Part shown: positions 1-10,600 of the stretch, piece after piece
Position numbering within the stretch: the stretch's first letter is position 1
Layout of the letters: each line of letters opens with the position of its first letter
NCBI GenBank assembly: GCA_021292105.1
Contig: CM037866.1
Span: 6,160,163-6,224,162, forward strand
DNA length: 64,000 bases
Source of the DNA: Anadara kagoshimensis
Lineage: Eukaryota; Mollusca; Bivalvia; Arcoida; Arcidae
Direction: 5' to 3'
Notes under the pieces: generated by a model
Seen by the model: only the letters and a program-made list of their open reading frames with translations
Told to the model about the DNA's origin: nothing
Databases searched by the model: none
Position numbers and translations under genes: made by a program

Positions 1-323
1 AACATCAAAGTGCACTAAAGGATTGATAATGGAACCAATTTAATATCTTAATTTTGATTATGACATAAATAGTTTAATTTTTAAAAATTGATATTTTGTG
101 CGTAATAGTGCGTATAAAATGTAATAAAATAGGTTTTTATTTATCTGCTTTTCTGTTTAACAGCTATATTCAGGAATACATAAAATACTTAGTTCAAATC
201 ACAAAGATTTGACTTTTTTGCAGTTGTAAATATTTGCAAAGGTGACAAAACATACTATTTTCACCGTTAAATAATCGTTTGTTAAAAATATTTTTTTATA
301 GTGTGCAGTTGCTTTACAACAAT

Positions 324-408
324 ATGGTTGATATTAGAGGGATCGTTTGTGGATATTCACACATCTTGATTTTATTGTTTATAATTGTATCAAATTCATT
401 AGGAGAAG
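324..408 (+). CDS. Candidate first exon: signal peptide with splice donor
   Basis: The ATG at 324 opens 28 codons beginning MVDIRGIVCG and running into a hydrophobic core (ILILLFIIVSNSLGEG), followed directly by GTAAGT at 409. The exon ends after the first base of a codon (phase 1), the phase usual where a signal-peptide exon joins an Ig-like domain exon. The first exon of the receptor gene at 28355-28421 has the same design. The exon is duplicated at 3239-8045, which supports it as a real unit rather than a chance frame. No Ig-like exon follows on this strand before 43161, so it is either an orphan or part of a gene with very long introns. Function is unknown; secretion or membrane targeting is inferred from the hydrophobic core. 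Confidence 0.5.
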
Positions 409-478
409 GTAAGTTTTATCATAGAGTATCTGAAATTATACTGGTTACTGGTTATTTCATTTGTTTATGCAGCAATAT

Positions 479-663
479 AAGTAAAAGCTCTTTATAATGT
501 CCCTTGATAACTTTGCCACCTCGCTTATCGCCACACCATTTTAAGTCCTAAAATCGCATGTGTATGTTTTTCTTTATCCGTCTCCCCAATTTATCGCCAA
601 ACCCCTTTATAACGCCAAAATTTGGCTAAACAAATAGTGACGATGAATTGAGGTTTTACTGTA
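479..663 (+). mobile_element. MITE with CAGTAAAACC ends, copy 1
   Basis: About 185 bp ending in GAGGTTTTACTGTA. The left end is a decayed match to TACAGTAAAACCTCGTTATA as seen at 8115. The interior shares the phrase CGCTTATCGCCACACCATTT with the copy at 8115-8304 and, inverted, with 26230-26396. It has no coding capacity. The terminal inverted repeat is of the type found in Tc1/mariner/pogo-derived MITEs (inference). Confidence 0.7.
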
Positions 664-754
664 CCTGCTACTCCTGTTTATAATGTATTTATTGCGCAGT
701 TAATACACTATGGTAACGTTATACAACAAGTAAGTTGATTATAAATAATTGTCG

Positions 755-1320
755 ACACAGGGATATTGCAGGCCTAGGCTTATCAAGTCCCTCAGAAAGT
801 TTTATGGCCGTCATCACAAAAATTTTCTACGTATGAAAAACTACACTGGATATATTTGACGCACCATAATTCGCCGTTTTTTTATTCCAAATTTCGATTA
901 TACTGGTGGCGGGTGTAGCTAGCTAAACAGAACGTGCTTACCCTTCCGGAACACCCGGTCTCGCTTATTATTACAACCACAAAAAGTCACATTAAAGATA
1001 AATGTCAAACGTGATGATTTTTTGCTGTCATCATTTCTTCATATGGAGCAGTATATCTGAATCTCCTATGAATATTGTTGTTGATGTATTTGTTTTACAA
1101 TCAAAAGCAAACATACTAATTCATGTCCAAATCACAATCCAGAAGCAAAGTAAAAACGTTTGAAACTGACAAGTTAGGTTAGAAACGGATAGTAACAGCG
1201 AAAACATGCTGCTAAGAAATGAACCATTCCAGGGCACCAAGCCTCATCTCCCTAGTGGAAGTGATTTTCTAAGTGTTTACTTTGCTTTGGTATTTTCATT
1301 TGGACATAAGGCCATATGCG
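755..1320. mobile_element. Three 3'-end fragments of the RT retroelement family
   Basis: About 755-1005 (+) has the 3' coding end (GATATTGCAGGCCTAGGCTT) and the 3' untranslated part (GGCGGGTGTAGCTAGCTAAA). About 1094-1190 (-) and 1205-1320 (+) carry the last part (CACAATCCAGAAGCAAAGTA and its complement). They match the 3' region of the RT-bearing copy at 40612-41613. The plus and minus pieces lie back to back, suggesting successive insertions or local inversion. Confidence 0.65.
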
Positions 1321-1521
1321 GGTTTTAATTAATTTGATCGACTTGCTTTGTATAACAAATAACAACGATTACAAAAAACTGTTTATGACATTTTCTGTTT
1401 GTAAGTTATCTAAAATTTTGACATTGATTCCGTTCAAACAGACGATCTGTTATGTAAGAATTGAATTGCACTTTTTACGTTGTTATCAGGGTGTAACAAC
1501 GTGAAAATTATCACAAATTGT

Positions 1522-1549
1522 GTAAAACCGCGCAGCGAAGCGGTTTTAC
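1522..1549. repeat. Short perfect hairpin
   Basis: GTAAAACCGC and GCGGTTTTAC flank an 8-base loop, a perfect 10-bp stem. The same AAACCGC/GCGG core sits at the centre of the large palindrome at 51057-51213, so both may belong to one foldback family. Confidence 0.6.
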
Positions 1550-2280
1550 GCATAATTTTAATTTATATCTTTTTATTCATTTTCTAGTTATCTTCAGTCA
1601 ACACATAAATTATGTTACATTTGAATCCATTGACAAAAAGGGACTATATTATGTCTCGTAATCATAAAAACGGACAACTCTTCGTACAACGTCATACGTG
1701 ACGGCCATACGTTTGTAGGACAGGCGTGTTTACTTGTTGTTTTTACCCATAACATAAGAAAACACTGCATTTGCTGAATGAACAGTGTGTGAAACAAAAC
1801 CTGAAACCAACTATTGACATGGAATTGATGTTTTCTTAGATGAATCAATGTTTTACCACCTCTGACTGGATTTGAGATGAGAGATTCTGTCACCAGTGGT
1901 AGCTGTATTGGCTGATGATCAGGGACATTTGGAGATGGTAAATAAGCGGTACGGGTGAATTTTAGATTGGAATATAGTATGTTATGTCTTTGCTTTTAAA
2001 AGGATGCGTATGTGATAAAGTTCAAACAAAACACCCCGCACTGAGCACTGAGGTTTGGCATCCGAGAATACCTTAAATTGGTACGTGTCATATTGCTTAT
2101 ACTTAGGTCAATAGACACGTAAAATGCTTGGTGACGATAAAATGTCAATTTTGAAAAATATTTCATAAATATAGAATCTTAAATGTAAAATACATTTGTT
2201 TACAATCTTATAATGGCTGTTATTAATAGAACTTAGAGATGGGTTATCCCCGAAACAGGCCAAAAGTAGTTCTCGTAGAA
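1550..2280. other. No recognisable gene
   Basis: A 92-codon minus-strand frame at 1615-1893 exists but resembles no family I recognise and has no splice or start context that supports it. Nothing else stands out. Confidence 0.4.
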
Positions 2281-2850
2281 AACGTTGTTATAGGAAAATA
2301 ACACCGTATTTTTGCAAGACAACCACCAATAAAAATGCTCTAAACTGTGTACCAACGCGAAGTTTTTAATTGGATCACAAACAACAACATAAACAAAAAA
2401 CTTTTAATTACATGTTCAGTGTCGAGGTTATCTAAAATTTTGGGTGATTCGTATACACCCCTGCAAATGAACGTAAATCATGCATTCATTTTACACGTGC
2501 ATGAAATCATTAAAAAGGATTGACTTGCATAACAATAGCCTACAAAGTGATATCCCCGTGAAAACAGCCATAAAGCAAAAATAAACATAATTATTTAACA
2601 TGAAAATTACATGTGGTTATATTGTTAATTGCGCAATACAAATTCACGAATATAACGTTCTGGTAAACACTATCCATATTTAAATACATTGCATAATAAA
2701 CTCATTCAACCGTAACACATAAAACATTTTAACTTAAAGTTGTTGACCGACTTATTATTTTAAAATGATGAAAAAAATTTTAAACACTTCAAGGAAAAAT
2801 GGTACTTCTTCGTAATCTGAGAAAAGTAAAAAGGTCGGTTAGACGACATT
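2281..2850. repeat. Segment repeated at 11345-11790 and 12240-12630
   Basis: 2455-2850 is closely matched by 12240-12635 and by 11345-11635 (shared: AACGTAAATCATGCATTCAT, GTTATATTGTTAATTGCGCA). 2290-2440 is matched by 11655-11800 (GTGTACCAACGCGAAGTTTT). The copies are non-coding and in the same orientation, so this is part of the local duplication history. Confidence 0.8.
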
Positions 2851-2910
2851 AAAATTGACTTGAAAAAAAATATCTGAAAATGGATGTTAAAAAGTTTTGA
2901 CATTCTGAGA

Positions 2911-3275
2911 AACAACAAAGTGCACTTAAGGATTGATAATGAAACCAATTTAATATTTAAATTTTGATTATGATATAAATAGTGTAATTTTGTTTTAATA
3001 ATTTAGATATTTTGTGCGTAATAGTGCGAATAAAATGTAATAAAATATGTCTTTATTCATTTGCGTTTCTCTTTAACAATTATATTCAGGAACACATAAC
3101 AAATGTAGCACAAATCACAAAGATATGATTATTGGGCAGTTGTACTATTGGCAAAGGTGACAAAACATACTATTTTCACCGTTAAATAATCGTTTGTTAA
3201 AAATATATTTTTAAAATGTGCAGTAGTTTTACAACAATATGGTTGATAATAGAGGAATTGTTTGTGGATATTTAA
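2911..3275 (+). repeat. Segmental duplication, copy 2, left part
   Basis: Matches bases 1-360. The match stops at the ATAT preceding the transposon end at 3280 and resumes at 8002, so the transposon inserted after the duplication or into only one copy. Confidence 0.85.
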
Positions 3276-4115
3276 ATATCGAGGGGTGTTTGCCAGAAGG
3301 TCATAAATGCATATTTCATGTAATGAAGAAAAGTCAAATTGAAAGTTTTAAGTTCATTTTACCTTGTTTGCTGATGATATTATGTACTTCAAAATAACAT
3401 TTAAACCTGAGGGATGAGAAGATTTTTTTATTGGATGTACAATTTACAAAATAATGTTATTATTATGTTTATGTCTATTATGTCTAATAAAACCACTTAA
3501 GACTTTCTGGTTTGCGGGTATCATGACTTTACAACTGATGTTCAGCTGTCTTATAATCATTTAGGATGAATTGGTCGATTTAAAGTGGATTGTCAGAATG
3601 TGAGTTAAATGGCATATCTGCCCTTAAAATCATGTAATCAACACACAATGGATATTTGTAATGGTCTGTTAAGACATTAAATGATCTTTAGATGTATATA
3701 ATAGTAATGATTAAACTAATAGCTGTTCACTTAGTACAAACTGTTTACTGTGTAAATATTCTAATAAAATCGTGATTAATTCAACAGGTGGCAATTTGAA
3801 GTGTTGATGTGTTTATGAATTATTTTAACAGTACTTTAAAATTTACAACTAAAGCACTTAAAAACTAAATATATTTGCATATCTTCTGTCACTTTGTCAT
3901 TATGAATCTACAATAACTATTTTAAAATTGATTTAAATTTTGATTGTTAAAGAACTTACTTAATAAATTAAAACAACTGACTTAAAGTTAATGGCTAATT
4001 AACTATTGAACTCAATGTCAGAAATTATAATATGAAAGAATTTTCATTAAAATTACCACTAAGTAAAACAATCCACCCTTCATTTGACAATGCCATAAAT
4101 TATGTAGAATGTTTT

Positions 4116-5890
4116 TTAGACAGATTTTAAATAGCAAAACCACCAGGATAACTGTCCTAAAATCAGTCCATATACATGTAAACAAGAACTTTTAAACTTC
4201 AAAGTCAGAATCTCAGAAAAGCATGTTGTAATAATAATGGGCATATTCCTAATTGGTAATTTTTCAGCATAGCACTGAGTCACAGACTCAGATATGTGGA
4301 TCATGCCGCCTTTTCTGTTTTTTGATTTCATTTTGAAGATTTGAAACTCATTATCTCCAAATTTATATTTAAAATACATGCAGTCAGGATCACAGGATTG
4401 TATCCATTTGCAGTTCATCCACTGCAACTTTAACCCCTTAGTGTCTACCGCAGACAGTGGAAACAACTTTTTTGAAACGGTTTTAAAATCAATGATGTCT
4501 AAATGTCTTAAGGGAACTACAGTGTAAGGTTTTTTTCTTACGGGCTAGCCTTAATACTGTGTCCCACTGGCTAGGGACATAAATCGAAGTGTTCTTCTTT
4601 GCCGCCTCAATAGCTGCGTGCATGGAGTCACACTCCATTTCTGTGTGACCGGGTTCTAAGAATTTTTGGTCAATTGTCTTGATGTTAGTACATGTTAAGA
4701 CACATGCATGTAGGATGGCTGCTGAAACAATTCTGTTTCTGTTCTGTCCTGTGCAGTTGTTTGAATATAAACATACATGTTTTATTGTTGGTGGAAAAGA
4801 CTTAACATATTTTAAAATACAAGTTCCAATTTCATTTGGTCCGCGTTTTGCATTTGTCTCATTCCACATAAAACAAGTCCGACGACCGTCTCCAAGCGAA
4901 TAAAATGAAGAGTTGTAACAATTAAGCTTTCTTTTGTAGTAGACTTGGCTCACTTTAGAACATGTTTTGTGGAGAACAGATTGTAAATCAAATGTGGCTG
5001 TGTGAAAATCATTTCTTGTTTTACTTAAGGTCTTATCTGTTTTTTTTTCTTCCCGCGCTTTTAATTTCCTCTTAATATTTTCTCTTAAGATTATATTGTT
5101 CTTGGTCTCCATCTGCAAGCTTGCCATTTGTTTTCTTTTCCAGGTACAGATTACATACCCGACATTGATCTTTTTTCGGTGTATGGAATGAATAATTGTA
5201 TTCTTCACAGAATATTTTGCGGTATTTTAAAGCTCCTGCTGGTGTAATGTTTCTATTGCCACAGTCAATTTTATAGAGTTCATACATTTTAGTTATGTTA
5301 AGATCACTCCCTAAAAATTTGCGGTGTGTGTGTTTGCGGGTGTAATGTGGATCCATTAATGGGAAAGATTCGATGTGACTTCTAATGTGAGAAACTGTGG
5401 CTTCTGGCAATTTGTTAGCTGGCTTGTGGCGTCCTCTGTTGTCTTATGATGTAAAAGTTCCAGACCTTCTTGCTTTTAAAGCACTTTCAACTACTTTTTC
5501 ACCAATGTCTAATGTTTTAAGGTAAAAACATTTGCATACACGAATATAATTACCATTGACATTAAAACTAAAATGGCGTGTACGTTTACGAATCCTGGTT
5601 GCTTTTGGTCTAATTCGTTCAGGCGTGCATTCTTTTACCGTGCCACAGATGGAATCCATATGTCTGTTATAGTCATTTAGATTCCAGTAACTTTCAAAAA
5701 TATCTTGCCTCTTTTCTAGTGAAATATTGGTGGAACATTTAAACATGCACTTTCCGCAGTCATGCTCCTGCAGTTTTCTTTTTCTCATCGTTTTGCCAGT
5801 AGTTGTTACATATTCTTTGCCAGATAACCTGAGGTATTTTCTTATATTCTTTTTCCACGTTTCAGGTGTTGAAATACGCAGTTTTCTACA
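4116..5890 (-). pseudogene. Decayed DDE-like transposase
   Basis: Reading down from about 5890, a conserved order is visible: RKLRISTPETWKKN, a Cys-rich block (CGKCMFKCS), RVCKCFYLKTLDIGEK, then DPHYTRKHTHRKFLGSDLNI, FHTPKKDQCRVCNLY, WNETNAKRGPNEI, LYSNNCTGQNRNR, and FLEPGHTEMECDSMHAAIE. This resembles a transposase-like family in animal genomes that I recognise by motif (PKKDQC, GQNRN, GHxxMECDSMH) but cannot name with certainty. The GQNRN block and the ECD block probably hold acidic catalytic residues. The position before NCTGQNRN, where I expect Asp in the family, reads Asn here. There is an in-frame stop near 5438 and frame changes near 5110 and 4515 (an A-run); the C-terminal frame continues to 4116. 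It lies directly downstream of the OTU block and may have been one fused protein. Confidence 0.7.
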
Positions 5891-5891
5891 T

Positions 5892-6974
5892 CTAAATTTC
5901 CTTTATGGACTCATATTTTGCAGCTTTTCTTGGAGTTATAACTTTAGGTTGTGTATTATCAGGAAAATTATCTTTTGACCTTGGTGTTGTGGAACCAGTA
6001 ACAGAATTAGATGTAGAACTAGACGGATTATTGGCATTTAATGCGATACATGCATCATAATGGTCAAATCCTGACACAGCATTGTGAGATAGAGGTAAGG
6101 GTTGGTCTGAAGTTATGTCAAACAGGGATGGTGTAATTCTCAAAATGGGTCTCTCTCTCAAACTGGAATATAACAAAAGATCTTTTCTCAAAGTATTGGC
6201 TGTTGCTAAAGGAAGGGCATCTGCAAGCCCACAGGACCAATTTCCTTCTTGTCTCAAAAAGTTTACCTGATCTTCATAATTAGATGATAAATTTCATTTG
6301 CTAGAGCATAGTTATATTCATCTGGATGGTTAAGAAAATGGTCACAAACTGTATTCCGTAGTTCCAGATGGTTGTATCCTATATGTTTAGATACAGCACG
6401 AAAAAAACAATTACCATCACATTGAATTTCCTGTCGTTGCATTCCATTACTAAACAATAGCGCATCAAGTGTTCTTATATTGTTTTATATACAATTTGTC
6501 TTGCCTTGTAAGCCAAAAAGTTCTTTTCTTGACTTTTTAAATACTCTGTACCTCTGAATATGTCTTTGCAGTTTTGGAGCGGACATATTTTAATTTTATC
6601 TTTGTTGGTACTGGTTTTGAATGGTTTGATTTGCTGTGAAGTGTCTGGCTGTGAAGAGTTTTGATGATACAAGTTTTTTCTTCTGACTATGGTTTGTGGT
6701 ACAAGCTGATTTTCGTTGTGTTTCCTGTCTATTCTTTATATTTGAATTGTTTTCTAAGTCACTATCATCTTCAAATATTTTTTTTTCTTTTTATTGATCT
6801 CCTTTTCTTCCTAAATGCAATGGGCGCTTGTAGACTTTCTTCAAAAAGTTTTTGTTGTATATTAGATAGTAGTTCGTCTTGAGAGCTTGTTTCAGCGTTT
6901 TCCTTTGGAGACTTTCTCTTTTTTAAATCTGATAACACCTCATCATCAGAAGTTGTTGATCCTCTTTCATCCAT
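5892..6974 (-). pseudogene. OTU-family cysteine protease, decayed, carried by the transposon
   Basis: The ATG near 6974 opens an acidic then lysine-rich N-terminus (DLKKRKSPKENAE, RKKRRSIKRKKN), a possible nuclear localisation signal. The OTU core follows: CDGNCFFRAVSKHIG around 6425 contains the catalytic Cys context (DGNCFFRA), LRNTVCDHFL is the typical helix, and SHNAVSGFDHYDAC around 6070 has the His-Tyr context of the OTU active site. Both catalytic motifs are therefore present. The core is split by a one-base frame change near 6260, and the N-terminal part is also broken between 6475 and 6780. A Ser/Thr-rich linker leads towards the transposase. OTU enzymes cleave ubiquitin chains; a role in protecting the transposase is inference. 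Confidence 0.75.
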
Positions 6975-7016
6975 TTCACTTAAATAAATTAATAAATTAA
7001 TTGATTAATAAATAAA

Positions 7017-7203
7017 TAGTGAGTGAGTGAGTAATGGGGTTTAACGTCCCAGTCAAGAATGTTTTACTTATATCAATACGTCGCCAACTATAAGTGAAAG
7101 TGCAGAAATTTTGCATGTGCGTTGCGCTGATGGCATTATACAGTAGGGTTCTTTAGCGTGCCAAGCCCACCGTGGCACGGGACCTCGTTTCATTTTAGGT
7201 CTT
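7017..7203 (-). mobile_element. SINE body fragment
   Basis: TTTAACGTCCCAGTCAAGAA and GCGTTGCGCTGATGGCATTA match the SINE at 10433-10765, which carries the tRNA-like head. This copy lacks the head. It is nested inside the transposon, so it is younger than that insertion or was carried by it. Confidence 0.7.
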
Positions 7204-8114
7204 AAATAAATAAATTAATTAATTAAGCGAGATCTTACTAAATTATTATACATATAAATTTTATAATTATAACTAGCTCACTTCTGCTATAGATAAATAA
7301 ATAATAATAATAATTATTATTATTATTACAATATAACTTAACATTTATCCTGCAGAAGAGCTGTATCAACATGTCAATTTCAAAACAGAAAAATAAAAAC
7401 ATCTTGAATCACTGAAATAGGAAGGAATATTTGTACATGTAGTTTTAATAAAATAACAAACCCAATAATAACTTTGAATTTTTTTTATTTGTTTGCTCAT
7501 CATAGTTCATGGTGTCTTCAGCTACTTGACATGATAATATAAGTCATAAGGTCATTTATGACATTACTCATACATCATATTGTATTGTACCCATTTCATC
7601 TTAAAGCACATAAGGCCATCTGATTCACTTAAGGAGTGATAATGTTAATATAGAGTTTATGGAATAAGGGCGAATCAGAGTAACTTCTCCCTTTATAAAT
7701 GTTTGCTTGTTGACTGGAACAATCTCCTATGGTCACATATGTCCAATTTAGACTTGTTAACAGTAGGGCATGGAAATCATCCAAAAGGTACTGAGTACCT
7801 TTAAAAGCTTTTGGCGTGTGATAAAGTGTGAAGATTGCACTTACGACATTAAGTTTTTGTGTAATATATACTTAATAAAAACAAATTCAAGTGCAAGATT
7901 TATTCAAATGAAAGATTAATTATTAATATGCAATATTATGATAAAATGTCCAAATTCTTAAATTTTGCACTTACGACCTTCTGGTATACACCCCTCGATA
8001 TCTTGATTGCATTGTTGATAGTTGTATCAAATTCATTAGGAGAAGGTATGTTTTATCATAGAGTATCTGAAATTATGCTGGTTATTGGTTATTTCATTTG
8101 TTTATGTAGCAATA

Positions 8115-8304
8115 TACAGTAAAACCTCGTTATAATGCCTCTCGATAATTTTGCCACCTCGCTTATCGCCACACCATTTTTAAGTCCCAAAATCCTTTTT
8201 GTGTATGTTTTTCTTTATCCGTCTCCCCAATTTATCGCCAAACCCCTTTATAACGCCAAAATTTGGCTGAACAAGTGGTGGCGATGAATAGAGGTTTTAC
8301 TGTA
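8115..8304 (+). mobile_element. MITE with CAGTAAAACC ends, copy 2
   Basis: TACAGTAAAACCTCGTTATA at the left and GAGGTTTTACTGTA at the right form a clear terminal inverted repeat, 190 bp in all. It sits at the same place as 479-663, so it predates the segmental duplication. No coding capacity. Confidence 0.75.
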
Positions 8305-8404
8305 CCTGCTACTCCTGTTTATGTTGTATTTATTGCGCAGTTAATACACTATGGTAACTTTATACAACAAATAAGCTGATTATAAATAATTGTCGACACA
8401 GGGA

Positions 8405-9135
8405 TATTGCAAGCCTAAGCTTATCAATTCCCTCAAAAAGTTTTATGGCCGTCATCACAAAAATTGTATATTTTTCAAAAACTACCATGGATATATTTGA
8501 CTCACCATAGTTCGCCGTTTTTTTTATTCCAAATTTCGCTTATACTGGTGACGGGTGTAGCTAGCTAAAGAGGACGTGCTTACCCGTCCAGAACACCCGG
8601 TCTCGCTTATTATGGTAACCACGTAAAGTCACATTAAAGATAAATGTCAAAAATGATGATTTTTTGCTGTCATCATTTTTACATATGGAGCAGTATATCT
8701 GAATCTCCTATGAATATTGATGTTGATGTATTTGTTTAACAATCAAAAACAAACATACTAATTCATGTCCAAATCACAATCCAGAAGCAAAGTAAAAACC
8801 TTTAAAAGTGACAAGTTATGTTAGACACGTATGATGTGCTACAGATAGTAACAGCGAAAACATGCTGCTTAGAAATGAACCTCAAAGTTTTTGCAAAAGT
8901 ATGTTTATGCGGGCCCTCAAACACTCTTGTGGCTATCATCAAAATCATTCTTGATATATTTGACGCGCCATGGTTCCGCGTTTTTTATCCTCAGTTTTGA
9001 TTTTTGATTTGGCGGGTGTAACTAGATAGACAGGAGGTGCTTGCCATTTCAGGGCACCCAGCCTCACCTCCCTGGTCGAAATGATTTTCTAAGTGTTTAC
9101 TTTGCTTTGGGATTTTCATTTGGACATACGGTCAT
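8405..9135. mobile_element. Cluster of RT retroelement 3' ends
   Basis: 8405-8625 (+) and 8745-8890 (-) correspond to 755-1190 of duplication copy 1. 8900-9135 (+) is better preserved than its counterpart and shows ATATTTGACGCGCCATGGTT, GGCGGGTGTAACTAGATAGA and GTGTTTACTTTGCTTTGG in the family order. Confidence 0.65.
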
Positions 9136-9282
9136 ATGTGGGTTTTAAAATATTGATCGACTTGCTTTGTATAACAAATAACAATGTCCAAGTTATCGAA
9201 AATTTTGAGGTTGATTCCTTTCAAACAGACTGTCTTTTATATAACAAATAACAACGATAACAAAAAAAACTTTTTATTAATA

Positions 9283-9695
9283 TCCGGGGTAATACGGACA
9301 GTGGGGTAATTCGGACACATGTTGATAAAATAGCACAGTATCATTTGACTGTAGGTCTAACTGTGCCGTGTGTCTGATATTAATAAAAATAAAATAACGT
9401 CTAACCACCTCGGCTGTTTGTAACCGACCACAACACAGGATGTTTGAAGTGCGCGCGCGCATCAACGCTCTTTTTCGAAGATGGTGCTATCGCGGGAAGC
9501 TTTAAAAAAGATTGAAAGTACAGAAGTGCTGACTCAATCGGAAGTAAGTTTACGGCATCAGAACTTCACAACTTTGTTTTTTATGTATATAAATTAGCGT
9601 TGTAATAATGCTAACTAGCTTTAAGTATATTTTGTTTGTTTTTCATTTCTGTACCCAATAAAGTGTGCATTTTGTTGCTGTCCGAGTTACCCCGA
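9283..9695. mobile_element. Short element with TCCGGGGTAATACGGACAG ends
   Basis: The left end TCCGGGGTAATACGGACAG and the complement of the right end (TCGGGGTAACTCGGACAG) form an imperfect inverted repeat, about 413 bp apart. Inside, an ATG at 9481 opens MVLSREALKKIESTEVLTQS and is followed by a donor-like GAAGTAAGT near 9541. The piece may be the 5' exon of a lost transposase gene, making this an internally deleted DNA transposon. Superfamily not assigned. Confidence 0.55.
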
Positions 9696-9754
9696 CTACA
9701 AAATTATTCGTAGGTGTGGTTTCCTTTTTAGATGTCCCAAGATGGGAGTGCCAT

Positions 9755-10600
9755 TATAATTGCATTGTGCTATTTTTCAATTTGTAAGAAATAAATACAT
9801 TCAAAAAGCATAATTATTGCAATTTATTTTATAACAGATAATAATAATAATAAATTAGTAATAATAATAATAACAACAACACATCATGATCAATCAAAAC
9901 AAAAGCATACCTGAATCCATTTAGGCCGGTGTGTGCGATTTATACATACGTTTAATAAGTGTTTACGCAAGTATGTGTAGGTGTGCATGCATGCTCGAGT
10001 ATATAGAATTAAATAGTATTTAACGCCCCAATCAAGAATACTTCACTTATATGGAGACGGCGCCAGCTACAGGCGAAGATGCAGAAATTTTTATTGTGCG
10101 TTGCGCTGATTGTATTATACAGCAGGGTTCTTTATCGTGTCAGGCCTTCCTTGACACAAAGCCACGTATATTTTAAGTCTTATTGCATTGTGCTATTTTT
10201 GAATTTGTAAGAAACAATACATTCAAAAACATAAGTATTACAATTTATTTCATAACATAACAGATAAATATCGTAATAATAATAATTATAGCAACAACAA
10301 CACATTATGATCAATTAAAACAAAAGCATATCTGAATTCATTTAGGCCGGTGTGTGCGTTTTATACACAACTTTAATAAGTGTTTAGGCAAGCATGTGTA
10401 GGTGTGCATGCTCGAGTATATAAAATTGAATAATGATGTTTAAGGTCCCAATCAAGAATATTTCACTTATATCTAGACGTCGCAAGCTAGAGGCGAAGGT
10501 GCAGAAATTTTGCCTGTGCGTTGCGCTGATGGCAATATACAGCAGGGTTCTATATCGTACAAAGCCAACTGTGACACGGGGACTCGTTTATTTTAAGTTC
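9755..10600 (+). repeat. Tandem direct duplication of about 425 bp
   Basis: 9755-about 10175 is repeated at 10183-about 10600 (TTGCATTGTGCTATTTTTCA; TTTAGGCCGGTGTGTGCG; GTAGGTGTGCATG). Each copy ends in SINE body sequence. Only the second runs on into a tRNA-like head. Confidence 0.7.

Larger units (their letters stand above)
1..1500 (+). repeat. Segmental duplication, copy 1
   Basis: Bases 1-350 closely match 2911-3275, and bases 360-1500 match 8002-about 9270, in the same order and orientation. The two halves of the second copy are separated by the transposon at 3280-7997. The copies differ by scattered substitutions and small indels. The segment carries a signal-peptide exon, a MITE and retroelement 3' ends. 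The first copy probably starts before base 1. Confidence 0.85.
3280..7997 (-). mobile_element. DNA transposon with OTU protease and DDE-like transposase, ATAT target duplication
   Basis: The ends are inverted repeats: CGAGGGGTGTTTGCCAGAAG at 3280 and the complement of CGAGGGGTGTATACCAGAAG at 7997, about 27 matches in 31. They are flanked by ATAT at 3276-3279 and 7998-8001. The related segment at 324-408 lacks the element, giving an independent empty site. Total length is 4718 bp. Two minus-strand coding blocks lie inside: OTU (5892-6974) and transposase (4116-5890). A SINE is nested at 7017-7203. A 4-bp target duplication occurs in superfamilies such as Sola and Chapaev; a Sola-like assignment is only a guess. 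The frames are interrupted, so this copy is probably not autonomous. Confidence 0.85.
3239..8045 (+). pseudogene. Signal-peptide exon copy 2, split by a transposon
   Basis: The ATG at 3239 opens MVDNRGIVCGY, parallel to the exon at 324. The exon is cut at about 3275 by the transposon and its remainder lies at 8002-8045 (LIALLIVVSNSLGEG in the matching frame), followed by the donor GTATGT at 8046. The 4.7-kb insertion makes this exon non-functional unless spliced around. The intact copy at 324-408 serves as the empty site. Confidence 0.7.
8002..9270 (+). repeat. Segmental duplication, copy 2, right part
   Basis: Matches 365-about 1500, including the exon remainder and donor (8046), the MITE (8115-8304) and the retroelement ends. 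Similarity fades after about 9260. Confidence 0.8.

Noticed and set aside
1615-1893. 92-codon minus-strand frame
   Set aside because: No recognisable domain, no splice or promoter context, and length is within chance for this window.
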